Notes: generated from the letters alone by a model not told the origin. Positions 1 through 8,509 are shown, counted from the stretch's first letter. The stretch is DNA of 64,000 nt from Pseudobacteroides sp. (GCF_036567765.1 NZ_DATCTU010000004.1:1-64000), one strand, 5' to 3'. Translations and numbers: made by a program.

Positions 1-110
1 TCATGCTATTGTCAAGGGATTCAAAGAGAAAAAGTTTTGTACTGTATAGAATTGACCAAAACTACCTAAAGGTGTACTTTGGAGTCCCTCTGGAGCTGCT
101 GAAGGAGTAA
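1..110 (+). CDS. 3' end of an unrecognised gene that starts left of the window
   Basis: An open frame runs from the window edge to TAA at 108-110; read from the ATG at 3 it encodes 35 residues ending VPLELLKE. The peptide is charged and looks like natural coding sequence (SKRKSFVLYRID, NYLKVYFG), but I do not recognise the family. No ribosome binding site is visible before the ATG at 3, so this is more likely the tail of a longer gene. The same tail is duplicated in inverted orientation at 3650-3778. That two copies exist and share only the tail plus 27 bp suggests this copy is the parent and the other a fragment, but the 5' part is out of view. Confidence 0.35.
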   Translation, partial: MLLSRDSKRKSFVLYRIDQNYLKVYFGVPLELLKE

Positions 111-137
111 GCCTATAGAAAAACCGCCCTTTTTTGT
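1..137 (+). repeat. Left arm of a perfect 137-bp inverted repeat
   Basis: Bases 1-137 are the exact reverse complement of 3623-3759, checked base by base; position p pairs with 3760-p. The match breaks at 138. It may extend left of the window, so 137 bp is a minimum. The arm contains the last 35 codons of an open frame plus its stop and the following T-rich stretch. The two arms enclose a 3.5-kb segment with one lipoprotein gene. Confidence 0.95.
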
Positions 138-210
138 TTTCCTTACAACGTAGTTCTTAAAAGAGTCCCCCAGTATCCTGTACTTGACTATGAAGAACAC
201 TTAAAGAATC

Positions 211-262
211 AGGGCAGAAGCACATACTACTATCTGTTTATACAGTATGTGCTATCTGCCCT
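211..262. other. Strong imperfect hairpin in the 111-739 intergenic region
   Basis: AGGGCAG plus AGCACATACT pair with AGTATGTGCT plus CTGCCCT, leaving a 14-base loop. It is followed by a short T-run (GATTTTT) and could end the transcript of the gene whose tail occupies 1-110. Apart from this hairpin, the inverted repeat at 376-415 and the ribosome binding site at about 727-733, I see nothing recognisable in 111-739. Confidence 0.5.
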
Positions 263-375
263 TGAAGGTGATTTTTATACGTAATATTTAAGCAGTTATT
301 ATGTTTGAAAGTTAAACATTTAAAGACAAATTATTGAAAAAAAGATTATAAAGTATATTAGACAAGCAATCAATG

Positions 376-415
376 ATTTTCACTCAATGTAGTATAATCG
401 ACATTGAGTGAAAAT
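376..415. promoter_or_regulatory. 15-bp perfect inverted repeat with a -10-like hexamer in its loop
   Basis: ATTTTCACTCAATGT (376-390) is repeated in reverse complement at 401-415. The 10-base spacer holds TATAAT (393-398). A symmetric protein-binding site centred on a -10 box would be a classic repressor arrangement, but I find no convincing -35 box at the right distance and the next gene starts more than 300 bases downstream. Confidence 0.3.
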
Positions 416-739
416 TCAAAGTTGGATGAAATACTCTGTACAAGGAGTGGCCGCTGGAGCCTTGCAGGCTATCTTAGTGCAATTCATTTTATCAATGATG
501 TTTATTTTAATTATGTATTTTAAATAAATTTATAAATTTAATTTCTTACCTAATAGTTTTTTGTAAGCATTTTGTAACTATTTGTAACTGATTTTTAAAG
601 CATTTTAATAATACTAATAGTACAATAACTACAACATACCGTTGTGTAACAATTATGAGTTTGACTTTGTAAGCTTTATTAATGCTTTCTAAAAAGTATT
701 AATTTATGATGATTATTATTTTAAAGAGGAGAGATATAT

Positions 740-3253
740 GTGAATCCCAAAATTAAGATTGTACTTCTTGTGTTTGCGTTATGTATTTTAGTTACTGCGT
801 GTTTGGTTAATAAAATCAATTCAATTCAAAATAGCAATAGCCTAAGTAGCAATAAAATTTCTAACACTACTGTTCCAACAAACATTTCTTTTAGCCATAT
901 TAATACTCCTTCGGACAGCAAAGTATCGTCCGAGAATAAAATAGATCTAGATAATCTAGTGAAAAGCTTTGTCTTTCCTCCAATATCCATTGACAATTTA
1001 AACTTTAATGAAGAATGCCCAGGACTACCTATTGAACTTATAAATAAACTTAAAAAAGCTGTATATAAGGATAATTCAGATTCATTGATACATGAGTTAA
1101 ATGATAATAGTCTGATGATAACAGCTAAAGATTTTACTTTCAAGCCGAATCAGAGTAGTGATATTGACATTTCAGAAAAAGATTTAAATGATGCAATACA
1201 AAACGGAGCTTCAAATTTTCTTATATATAAATGCGATACTAATGGAGATGGAACTGATGAAATCATTATGATTCAGAACTTAAAGTATGATTATTCATCT
1301 TCAAACATAGCTTATATACTTAAAAAATTGGGAGATAAATATGTTTATGCTGGCTATGATTTTCTTGGTTATTATCGCTGTTTTGCAATCTTTAAGAATA
1401 ATGGCAAGTTCTATTTGATTGCAAATTACGATGATTATAATACAAAGACAACAAAAGCTGTAGGAATATTTTCTTTAAACGGCGATAATAGCGACTTTAT
1501 GTGGCTTCTTAAAAATCAACATACTTACATCCGAAAAATAAGTGATGGTTACCAATATAATTTATTATATAAAAACATAAACGCTCCTCTTGTTAGTGAT
1601 GTACAAACATATGTTAATGAAATAGGCACTGATTTAATCTATACTGACAGGACTCATAAAACATTTTATGGCAATGAAACAGAGAGATACGATTTGCTTG
1701 ATGAAGCAAGGGATAACAATCCTCAATTAATCTTTTGGAATATAAATTCGGTTGATGTAAACAATGACGGAAAAGACGATTTTTTTGACAGGAAGATACT
1801 ATATAACGGTGGCGTCGATGTTACGGAAACCAGGGTCAATTGGTATAATCCCAATACTAAAACGCTATACCCTGCCCCGTTTACCGTATGGAGGCCTAAT
1901 CAATATTTTTTGACCCAACAGTGGTTTAAAAGAATTGGTGGAAAAACAATAATTTTTTCATTATACCACAAAAATTTCGAAGAAATATATCTACTGGATG
2001 CTAGGATCAACGAAAACGGTCAGACAACTATACTACTGGATTACATGATCAACATGAAGACTAACATCGAGCTTTCCGATTATTGGGATTATGATGATAC
2101 AAATTTCGTGAAAATTGATTATAAAGATTCGGATAATGAAAAAGCCTTCCCAGAAGATATTGACAAAAGAACAAAACGCCTTGCTGCAAAAGTACAAGGT
2201 GGTTTTGCTGCGGTAAATTACAAAGACAAAAATATTCCTAACAGCTTAATTATACTGCTGGAGAAAGCGTTGTTTAATAAAAACTTTGATAAACTGAATT
2301 TGGGCACGTCTTCTTTTGAAATAAACAAAGATGACTTTTATAACAAATTTGGGCGATATACCTACTACGATAGTAAAAAGGACTTTGACAGATATGAAAT
2401 TCATATTTATAAATATAGTTTAGATAAAAACACTTACTACTTAATGGTTGCCAATTCTGGCGGTTCGGCAAGGTTTGTTTATATACACTTATATAAGGAG
2501 ACAGATGGTGAACTGAAAGTCTTGGATGACTGGACATCTTTAGATTTAAATGCCAGAGTTATCAAATATAACGGTAAATTATATTTCATAGAAAGCTCTT
2601 ATAATTACTATTCCAAATATACTGATACAATCTATATTTATAGACTTGTCCCTGATAAAATAAAGGATTTTGTAGCGATTGAGTTTAAACCAAATAAATT
2701 TGAATGGGAAGAGGTATTTAATAACCATCAGCCATATGAAAAGAATATTACTTCTTATGTCGCCAGCATTAAAGACGATTTAATGTCTAAATCGCCTATA
2801 GATGATAATATACAGGTTTATTTGGGCGATGAAAAAAACAAAATTGACGCTGATAAGAAATTAAGACTAAAATCTGTGGGCAGAGACCATGATTATTATG
2901 AAATAGACTTTAATAACGATGGTGAGCCTGAGTATTTTGAGAGACATTTCTGGTTTCCCTCCAATTACACAACCTTGCATCTTATAAATAATATTTATAA
3001 GTTTACGAATAATAGAACCGTATCAATTGATGGTGATTTTAGCAGGGAAAACAGTACGCTAATACAATTATGGTTTAAGAAGATACAAGGCAAGGTATTT
3101 ACATTTAGGTTATTTTTGAATAGTGGATATAACTATTTTTTAAATGTATCATTAGTAGAAGATACAAATGTTACACAGATACAGAGCTATCTCATTGCAC
3201 CAAAAAATAAATTTAACATCAGTGCAAAAAACGCGAAATTTCAAGGTATGTAG
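740..3253 (+). CDS. Large lipoprotein of unknown function with Ca-loop motifs
   Basis: 837 residues from a GTG start with a purine-rich ribosome binding site (AGAGGAGAG) six bases upstream. The N-terminus is a hydrophobic segment ending in a lipobox, VTAC, so the protein is probably anchored outside the membrane. A Ser/Asn/Thr-rich linker follows. Three short acidic motifs of the DxNxDGxxD type (DTNGDGTDE near residue 168, DVNNDGKDD near 340, DFNNDGEPE near 725) resemble the calcium-binding loops of FG-GAP/VCBS repeats, and the rest alternates aromatic and charged residues as beta-rich extracellular proteins do. I do not recognise the family. It is the only clear gene between the arms of the 137-bp inverted repeat and is flanked by hairpins, so it may be cargo of a rearranged or mobile segment. 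Binding a surface polymer is a guess. Confidence 0.8.
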   Translation: MNPKIKIVLLVFALCILVTACLVNKINSIQNSNSLSSNKISNTTVPTNISFSHINTPSDSKVSSENKIDLDNLVKSFVFPPISIDNLNFNEECPGLPIELINKLKKAVYKDNSDSLIHELNDNSLMITAKDFTFKPNQSSDIDISEKDLNDAIQNGASNFLIYKCDTNGDGTDEIIMIQNLKYDYSSSNIAYILKKLGDKYVYAGYDFLGYYRCFAIFKNNGKFYLIANYDDYNTKTTKAVGIFSLNGDNSDFMWLLKNQHTYIRKISDGYQYNLLYKNINAPLVSDVQTYVNEIGTDLIYTDRTHKTFYGNETERYDLLDEARDNNPQLIFWNINSVDVNNDGKDDFFDRKILYNGGVDVTETRVNWYNPNTKTLYPAPFTVWRPNQYFLTQQWFKRIGGKTIIFSLYHKNFEEIYLLDARINENGQTTILLDYMINMKTNIELSDYWDYDDTNFVKIDYKDSDNEKAFPEDIDKRTKRLAAKVQGGFAAVNYKDKNIPNSLIILLEKALFNKNFDKLNLGTSSFEINKDDFYNKFGRYTYYDSKKDFDRYEIHIYKYSLDKNTYYLMVANSGGSARFVYIHLYKETDGELKVLDDWTSLDLNARVIKYNGKLYFIESSYNYYSKYTDTIYIYRLVPDKIKDFVAIEFKPNKFEWEEVFNNHQPYEKNITSYVASIKDDLMSKSPIDDNIQVYLGDEKNKIDADKKLRLKSVGRDHDYYEIDFNNDGEPEYFERHFWFPSNYTTLHLINNIYKFTNNRTVSIDGDFSRENSTLIQLWFKKIQGKVFTFRLFLNSGYNYFLNVSLVEDTNVTQIQSYLIAPKNKFNISAKNAKFQGM

Positions 3254-3488
3254 AATAAATCAAGCCTAAGCTTAATTTAAAATACTCGGTTTTATAAATT
3301 ATAGGGCATGCTAATATATACTCATTGTAAGTATAAAAAGTGCTTTTATTAAGAAAATCATCCTTTTTGTATTGTTAATGAGGATTTGATTTGCACTGTG
3401 TAAATATCAAAATATACATAGTTAATGATCGTTGATAAAGAATAAAATATTTTATATGAAACATATTGCTGTTATAAATCACATACAG

Positions 3489-3537
3489 GATAAGAAAAGG
3501 TATACGGTAAAAACTTTACTGTATACCTTTTCTTATC
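3489..3537 (+). terminator. Long perfect-looking hairpin after the lipoprotein gene
   Basis: GATAAGAAAAGGTATAC and its complement GTATACCTTTTCTTATC form a 17-bp stem, extended by GTAAA/TTTAC around one mismatch, with a small loop. There is no T-tract after the stem, although the 3' arm itself contains TTTT. It may be a terminator or a processing site. The rest of 3254-3622 shows nothing else I can name. Confidence 0.5.
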
Positions 3538-3622
3538 TGACTCTGAAAACCCACATTGTAGATGCTTTTTAGGCCTACAAAGACACAACGACGATTCATA
3601 TAAGTATAGCCCTGTAAGAATT

Positions 3623-3759
3623 ACAAAAAAGGGCGGTTTTTCTATAGGCTTACTCCTTCAGCAGCTCCAGAGGGACTCCAAAGTACACCTTTAGGTAGTT
3701 TTGGTCAATTCTATACAGTACAAAACTTTTTCTCTTTGAATCCCTTGACAATAGCATGA
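3623..3759 (-). repeat. Right arm of the 137-bp inverted repeat
   Basis: Exact reverse complement of 1-137. It ends at 3759, just before the leader of the SymE-like gene, so any promoter for that gene probably lies in or beside the repeat. Confidence 0.95.
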
Positions 3760-3778
3760 TATAGCGGTATTTTTTGCT
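3650..3778 (-). pseudogene. Inverted fragment of the gene tail seen at 1-110
   Basis: On the minus strand an open frame of 42 codons runs from just after a TGA at 3781-3779 to TAA at 3652-3650. The last 35 codons are identical to 3-110. Seven extra codons (SKKYRYI) remain open before the stop, outside the sequence identity. The only ATG lies at 3757 and has no ribosome binding site, so this is most likely a truncated copy carried by the inverted repeat. Confidence 0.4.
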
Positions 3779-3839
3779 TCAGCTTATGCAGGATATACAG
3801 ATTCATAGGCTAGCAAGTATTTTATGGAGGTACATTTTT

Positions 3840-4010
3840 ATGGTAGCTTTATCATCTATCAGATCACATTGGCTGGACGATGCTCCAGCTGTCACAGTAT
3901 CAGCAGAGTGGCTAAAGGATTTTGGGTTTGAGGTAGGATGCAAGGTAGTTATTGAGGTTTCACAGGGCGTCATTACTATAAAGAAAGTGGATAGTGAGGA
4001 TGAGATATGA
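3840..4010 (+). CDS. SymE-like small protein
   Basis: 56 residues from ATG 3840, chosen because GGAGG at 3826-3830 lies nine bases upstream; the open frame upstream of it has no ribosome binding site. The core VSAEWLKDFGFEVGCKVVIE followed by VITIKK matches the SymE-like family (swapped-hairpin AbrB-like fold: a WL..AGF..G..V.V.V pattern, then a short hydrophobic strand). Family knowledge: Escherichia coli SymE is an SOS-induced protein classed as a type I toxin controlled by an antisense RNA; most homologues are uncharacterised. It sits between the 137-bp repeat and a DUF2493 gene, in an accessory setting. Whether it is a toxin here is unknown. Confidence 0.75.
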   Translation: MVALSSIRSHWLDDAPAVTVSAEWLKDFGFEVGCKVVIEVSQGVITIKKVDSEDEI

Positions 4011-4199
4011 GGGGGTTTGAGAAGTTTTTACATAGGGCTGCCAAGGATTATGGCAGCTCAGTCTTCCAATTCAGGTTCTTTTTTTACATCCTGTATATCT
4101 TTAAGAAGCATTGATTTAGCTGCTTTTAGTTATTCAAGCTTTAGTGCAAAGGCTTGTATTTTTTACAGGCTTTTTCAGTAAATCTGGAGGGTTTTGTAT

Positions 4200-4544
4200 A
4201 TGAAGGTTTTAGTATCTGGAAGCCGTTTTTATAGGGATTACCAGAAGATTTTAGTCGTTGTCAAAAGCCTGGATATTGATTTGCTTATTGCCGGAGGATG
4301 CCGTGGGGCTGATACTCTTGCCGTTCGTGCTGCTCATCAGTGCGGTATAAGGTTTGTTGAGTATCCGGCGGACTGGCAGAGATTTGGCAAAAGTGCTGGG
4401 CCTCGGCGTAATCAGCAGATGCTGGATATGGAAAATCCAGATTTACTTTTGGTATTTCATGAGGACTTGGCAAGAAGTAAAGGGACTCGTGATATGCTTC
4501 ATAGAGCCATCAAGGCAGATATTCCATACAGGATTTTTTCTTAA
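4200..4544 (+). CDS. DUF2493 / SLOG-family protein
   Basis: 114 residues. ATG 4200 fits GGAGG at 4186-4190 (spacing nine); a TTG six bases earlier is in frame but too close to that site. The protein opens with a Rossmann-like MKVLVSGSR and has the diagnostic glycine motif GGCRGADTLAV near residue 33, then a conserved arginine pair in GPRRNQQM and a hydrophobic LLLVFHED strand. This is the SLOG (DprA/YAcAr-like) nucleotide-ligand-binding fold, DUF2493. Such genes occur in phages, plasmids and islands, often without known function; ligand-sensing roles in conflict systems have been proposed for the superfamily. It is complete and lies between a SymE-like gene and an IS110 element. Confidence 0.8.
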   Translation: MKVLVSGSRFYRDYQKILVVVKSLDIDLLIAGGCRGADTLAVRAAHQCGIRFVEYPADWQRFGKSAGPRRNQQMLDMENPDLLLVFHEDLARSKGTRDMLHRAIKADIPYRIFS

Positions 4545-4810
4545 AGCATGCTTTATACCATGAATAAGGGCTGTTGATATTTGTGCGGGTTTCTGGCTTT
4601 GTCAGACTCTAACGCTTTGCAGAGAATGCCTTTATTCCTGGTTTTGAAGTTTTTCTAAAGGCTGTATTTTTTGATACGGCTTTTATAAAAGTTTTAAAAC
4701 CTTTGCTTAGAAGTTGATGCGGGACTTTTTTAATAAGGTCTAACGCTGAGTTAGGGATGCTTAAGGTCAATTATGTACCTTGAAATATGAATAACTGGGA
4801 GGATGATTTA
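4545..4810 (+). other. Non-coding left flank of the IS110 element, possible bridge RNA
   Basis: 266 bases with no credible gene separate the DUF2493 stop from the transposase start. They contain a weak hairpin-like stretch (GGCTGTAT..GATACGGCT, near 4662-4683) and two TCTAACGCT words (4607-4615 and 4740-4748), so the segment could fold. IS110-group elements are known to transcribe a structured bridge RNA from the non-coding end upstream of the transposase. I cannot fold the RNA here, so this is a positional candidate only. Confidence 0.3.
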
Positions 4811-6060
4811 ATGTTACACCCAAAGATGCGGCATGTCTACATTGGTTGCGACGTGCATAAACACCAACACACAGCAGTTTTAATTGATTGTTTTAGTGAA
4901 AAACTTGGTGAAATTACATTTCCAAATAAAAAGCAGGACTTTTCAAAGTTGATAAGTTTTGTTAAAAAGCTTACACCACAAGGAATTACACCTGTTTTTG
5001 CTCTTGAAGATGTGCTGGGAAATGGAAGGGAATTGGCAATATTTCTATTGGAAAAGAATTATAAAGTCAAATATGTAAACCCTTCATTGTCACAATCGGA
5101 GAGAAAAAACCAAGCCAATATAAATAAATCCGACAGCATAGACAGTCAATGTGTGGCAAACGTTCTTTTAAATAAGCTTGATTCCTTGCCGGATGCAGCA
5201 CCAAACGACTTACATTGGGCATTAAATGAGCTTGTAACAAAAAGAAATACCTTGGTAAAAAATAATGTGGTTTTAAAGAATCAAATCCATACATATCTTA
5301 GCCATCACTATCCAAATTATAAGAATTTTTTCTTCTCACTAGATAGCAAAACGGCACTGGAATTTTTCAAAGTGTTTCCGTCCCCATCAAAATTAAAGGG
5401 AATTACCCTTCAAGAACTTACAGCCTTTCTAAGTGAAAAAAGCCATCATAACTGTTCTGAGAAAAAAGCACGTCAAATACTTGAGTATGTAGAGAAAGAC
5501 GGAGATACGGAAAATGAATTTCAGGAGTTAAGGGATTTTATTGTCATATCATCAATAAAGCAAATCAATGATAATCTGACTATTATAGCGAGTATTGAGG
5601 AAAATATGAAAAAACTAATCCCCCAATTTGGATACAAGCTTGAAAGCATGAAGGGAATTAATGCTGTCACGGCAGCCGGAATAATTGCTGAAGTCGGTGA
5701 TATATCAAGGTTTCCAAATGCTGATGCTCTTGCTGCTTACTGTGGGATTGCTCCTATGAGGTATTCCACAGGCCAGACAAACAAGAATTTCAGCAACAAA
5801 CTTGGTAACAGGAATCTATATCAAATATTTTTCCAAATAGCTGTATCTGTGTTGAGTAATCCCATGGGAAAGCCTACAAATGCTTACTTTTATGAATATT
5901 ATAAAAAGAAACTCTCATGTGGTAAAACGAAAAAACAGTCAATCAAATGTATCATGAGAAAACTGGTAAATATCATTTATAAGATGATGCGGGATAAAAC
6001 AGAATACCGGGAACCAGTAATTCCAATAGGATAATAGAAATGGTATAATAGATAGAATCT
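4550..6060 (+). mobile_element. IS110-family insertion sequence (ends not defined)
   Basis: The transposase gene with its upstream non-coding flank and a short downstream tail. IS110 elements usually lack clear terminal inverted repeats and target-site duplications, so the ends cannot be read from one sequence. The limits given are approximate. Confidence 0.6.
4811..6034 (+). CDS. IS110-family transposase (DEDD type)
   Basis: 407 residues from ATG 4811, preceded by GGGAGG eight bases upstream; an earlier in-frame ATG at 4787 has no ribosome binding site. The N-terminal DEDD/RuvC-like domain starts at VYIGCDVHKHQHTAVLID, with the first catalytic Asp in GCD, the Glu in FALEDVLGNG and the distal acidic cluster in KSDSIDSQ. 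The C-terminal Transposase_20 domain has MKGINAVTAAGIIAEVGD and CGIAPMRYSTG, with the serine of STG in the conserved region. Length is normal for the family and there is no frameshift, so it is probably active. IS110 transposases recombine through RNA-guided target and donor recognition. Confidence 0.93.
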   Translation: MLHPKMRHVYIGCDVHKHQHTAVLIDCFSEKLGEITFPNKKQDFSKLISFVKKLTPQGITPVFALEDVLGNGRELAIFLLEKNYKVKYVNPSLSQSERKNQANINKSDSIDSQCVANVLLNKLDSLPDAAPNDLHWALNELVTKRNTLVKNNVVLKNQIHTYLSHHYPNYKNFFFSLDSKTALEFFKVFPSPSKLKGITLQELTAFLSEKSHHNCSEKKARQILEYVEKDGDTENEFQELRDFIVISSIKQINDNLTIIASIEENMKKLIPQFGYKLESMKGINAVTAAGIIAEVGDISRFPNADALAAYCGIAPMRYSTGQTNKNFSNKLGNRNLYQIFFQIAVSVLSNPMGKPTNAYFYEYYKKKLSCGKTKKQSIKCIMRKLVNIIYKMMRDKTEYREPVIPIG

Positions 6061-6093
6061 GAAATCAGGTGCTGGTGATAGGAGGATTAAATC

Positions 6094-6399
6094 ATGGGAA
6101 GAGTAACTTGTATAAAACATGGTGCAAGCGGAATATCACTTGTTTGCTTCCATATATCAGAGGCTTTTTTCAAAAATATTAGGATCGATCTTAATACTAT
6201 AACTGACGAATTTTGGGGAACACATTGGCTATGTACAAACTGCCTTGAGTTTTATAAAAAGAATACTCAAACTGAAGAATTTATTAACAAGTTTCTGAGC
6301 ATTTTTAAACCGATTTGTTGCAAGTGCTTTTATGAGTGGAAAGATTCATTAAATATTAGTACGTTAGAATCGCATGACGTGGATATAGATTCACTTTAA
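6094..6399 (+). CDS. Small Cys-containing hypothetical protein
   Basis: 101 residues from an ATG with AGGAGG eight bases upstream. It carries an N-terminal CxxH-like element (VTCIKHGASG), a CTNC pair near residue 50 and CCKC near residue 91, which could form zinc-ribbon-like knuckles. No signal peptide or membrane segment. I do not recognise a function. It begins 60 bases after the transposase stop; a TATAAT at 6044-6049 could supply a promoter from the element's right end. Confidence 0.65.
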   Translation: MGRVTCIKHGASGISLVCFHISEAFFKNIRIDLNTITDEFWGTHWLCTNCLEFYKKNTQTEEFINKFLSIFKPICCKCFYEWKDSLNISTLESHDVDIDSL

Positions 6400-6527
6400 T
6401 ATATATATGGAAAGCCATTAAGGAATATCAGAGGTGCAGAAAGCATTTCAAATATTTTTGGTATAATGGAGTAATAAAGAGTTTGCTAAAAATATTACTA
6501 GTAAAATACAGCTATAAGGGGTAAGGT

Positions 6528-7826
6528 ATGGATTTGTATGATTTTGAAACTGAATTTAATAAAAGTTATAATATTGAGAAATTAAAGGTTGAATCAATTA
6601 AAGAATTAGAAATACTATTGTATTCAGATAATCCTAGTAATGAAGTTATAGAATTGAGAAAAAATTTAGAGATAGAAGAAACCAGGAGTACACTTAAAAT
6701 AGAGTTTGCATTCGTTATGAGATACAGGGATTTAGGCAGTACAGGGATTAAGGTATCTGAAATATCCTTTGGAACAATTCCCATATTAAGCGGAGATTGC
6801 CCTGTGCTTCCTGATTATTACAGCCCGGATGAAGATACTGCGATGGGTATAATGGAGTATGCTTTTAAGCTTGGTTGTAACCTTTTTGATACCGCTATCG
6901 TGCCCGAATATGGGGATGCGGAGATTAAGCTTGGCAAATTTGCTGCTTTTGTGGGAAGGGAAAAGATAATAATATCGGATAAGGCCAGGTTCTTTTATGG
7001 AGATGATATGTATAAAGCTGTGCACGAGTCTTATAAAAACCTTGGCACCCATGCGGATATTTATTTTGTACATCAGGTGGACGAAGGAAATGAGGATGTT
7101 ACATTTGGTAAATACGGTGCTGTAGAAGCCATGAAAGAGCTTAAAGCGGAAGGTAAAATCAAATTTGCAGGTATTGCTTCCCATTATTATGATATCCTAT
7201 TAAGAGGTGCAAAGGACAAGAGGGTAGATGTCCTCCAAGGCAGCGGCAATATTCTTGAAAGGGGCATGCTTGACCGTATGGAAAACGAACCGCTTTTTAT
7301 ACAAAAGGGTATCATTATAAACAAAGTATATGCTGCAGGAATACTACCGTCCTTCTTTCCTATTAAAACCCTTATATCAGGTGTGCTTTCATACCCAGTA
7401 TCAAGTGCTTTGATAGGCTTGGGCACACTAGAACAGATAGATCCGGCAATGAGTTATGACCCTGAGTATAACAACGAGCCTAAGTCCGATAAGACTCAAG
7501 GCTATATCCGCCCCACGTTTTCACAGGTAATGCAGCTTCTTGAAAAAAGCTTTAAACCAATTCCGTGCGACAGGTGCCAGAGGTGCAGATGCATATACGG
7601 CACTGAAATACATATAATCTTCAGGCAATACAATTATTATTTTCTCGGTAAGGATTACTGGGCACTTAGAAAACTGGATCTTGGCATAAACCAAAGTGCT
7701 GCTAATTGTAAAAAGTGTTTGGAAATGTCATGTATGAAAAAGTGTCCTCATGGTATAAATATACCGGAAACTGTGCAGATGATAAAGCGGTTGGTAGAAA
7801 TTCATATCAGAAATTCAATTATTTAA
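6528..7826 (+). CDS. Aldo/keto reductase with a C-terminal Cys-cluster domain and an extra N-terminal segment
   Basis: 432 residues. The aldo/keto reductase proper begins at residue 64 (MRYRDLGSTGIKVSEISFG). The catalytic tetrad is visible: Asp in LFDTA, Tyr in PEYGDAE, Lys in ISDKA and His in YFVHQ. The C-terminal part holds Cys at about 347, 350, 353, 355 and then 394, 397, 402, 406 (the latter ending CPHGI), as in reductases with a ferredoxin-like tail (COG1453), so iron-sulfur binding is likely. The first 63 residues are acidic, low in glycine and unlike any reductase. The ribosome binding site (AAGGGG) lies before codon 1, while ATG 6717, the natural reductase start, has none. The gene therefore looks like an in-frame fusion of a foreign 5' end to a reductase. 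It precedes eda closely. Confidence 0.85.
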   Translation: MDLYDFETEFNKSYNIEKLKVESIKELEILLYSDNPSNEVIELRKNLEIEETRSTLKIEFAFVMRYRDLGSTGIKVSEISFGTIPILSGDCPVLPDYYSPDEDTAMGIMEYAFKLGCNLFDTAIVPEYGDAEIKLGKFAAFVGREKIIISDKARFFYGDDMYKAVHESYKNLGTHADIYFVHQVDEGNEDVTFGKYGAVEAMKELKAEGKIKFAGIASHYYDILLRGAKDKRVDVLQGSGNILERGMLDRMENEPLFIQKGIIINKVYAAGILPSFFPIKTLISGVLSYPVSSALIGLGTLEQIDPAMSYDPEYNNEPKSDKTQGYIRPTFSQVMQLLEKSFKPIPCDRCQRCRCIYGTEIHIIFRQYNYYFLGKDYWALRKLDLGINQSAANCKKCLEMSCMKKCPHGINIPETVQMIKRLVEIHIRNSII

Positions 7827-7867
7827 TTGACATCATGATTATTGCAAAACATATGAGGAGAGAGTTC

Positions 7868-8509
7868 ATGAATAGAGATAAGCTTGAGATACTGGATATT
7901 ATAAAAAAGAACAGGATCATTTCAATTATTAGAACCGATAGCTTCGATAAAGCTTACAAATCAGCCGTTGCTATAATTGATGGAGGTATTAAGGTTTTGG
8001 AGTTTTCCTGCACTATGAGCTTTGCAGGAGAGCTTATTAAAGAACTCTCCAATAAATACAAAGATACCGATGTCTTGATAGGGGCAGGCACGGTACTTGA
8101 TACTGAGACTTGTAAAATTGCTATGTCTATGGGTTCACAGTTTATTATCAGTCCATGCCTTAATGTTGAAACCGCCAAAATGTGCCTCCGCTATCAAATT
8201 CCATACATTCCCGGAGCAATGACGGTAAAGGAAACGGTGGACTGCATGGAGGCAGGTGCGGATATTGTAAAGATATTTCCTTCAGAATTATTCGGTCTTG
8301 CCATCATTAAAGCCCTGAAAGGCCCGCTGCCACAGGCACCTCTAATGCCTACAGGTGGTGTCAGCATCGACAATATCGATACATGGTTTGAAGCAGGAGC
8401 TATGGCTGTAGGAGTGGGAAGGAACCTGTATGCCAGTGCGGATTCTTGTGATTATCAGGCAGTTACGGAGCTGGCTCGAAGGTATGTGAATAAGATCACG
8501 GGGATATAA
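7868..8509 (+). CDS. eda: 2-keto-3-deoxy-6-phosphogluconate / 4-hydroxy-2-oxoglutarate aldolase
   Basis: 213 residues. ATG 7868 is chosen for GAGGAGAGA just upstream and because the protein then aligns from the usual N-terminus; the longer frame overlaps the reductase gene. This TIM-barrel class I aldolase has the general-base Glu45 (VLEFS), the phosphate/substrate motif GAGTV at 72-76, and Schiff-base Lys135 in DIVKIFPSE, followed by MPTGGVS and GVGRNL. It splits KDPG to pyruvate and glyceraldehyde-3-phosphate or acts on related keto acids. No dehydratase or kinase is adjacent, so the pathway (Entner-Doudoroff or uronate degradation) is not shown. Confidence 0.92.
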   Translation: MNRDKLEILDIIKKNRIISIIRTDSFDKAYKSAVAIIDGGIKVLEFSCTMSFAGELIKELSNKYKDTDVLIGAGTVLDTETCKIAMSMGSQFIISPCLNVETAKMCLRYQIPYIPGAMTVKETVDCMEAGADIVKIFPSELFGLAIIKALKGPLPQAPLMPTGGVSIDNIDTWFEAGAMAVGVGRNLYASADSCDYQAVTELARRYVNKITGI

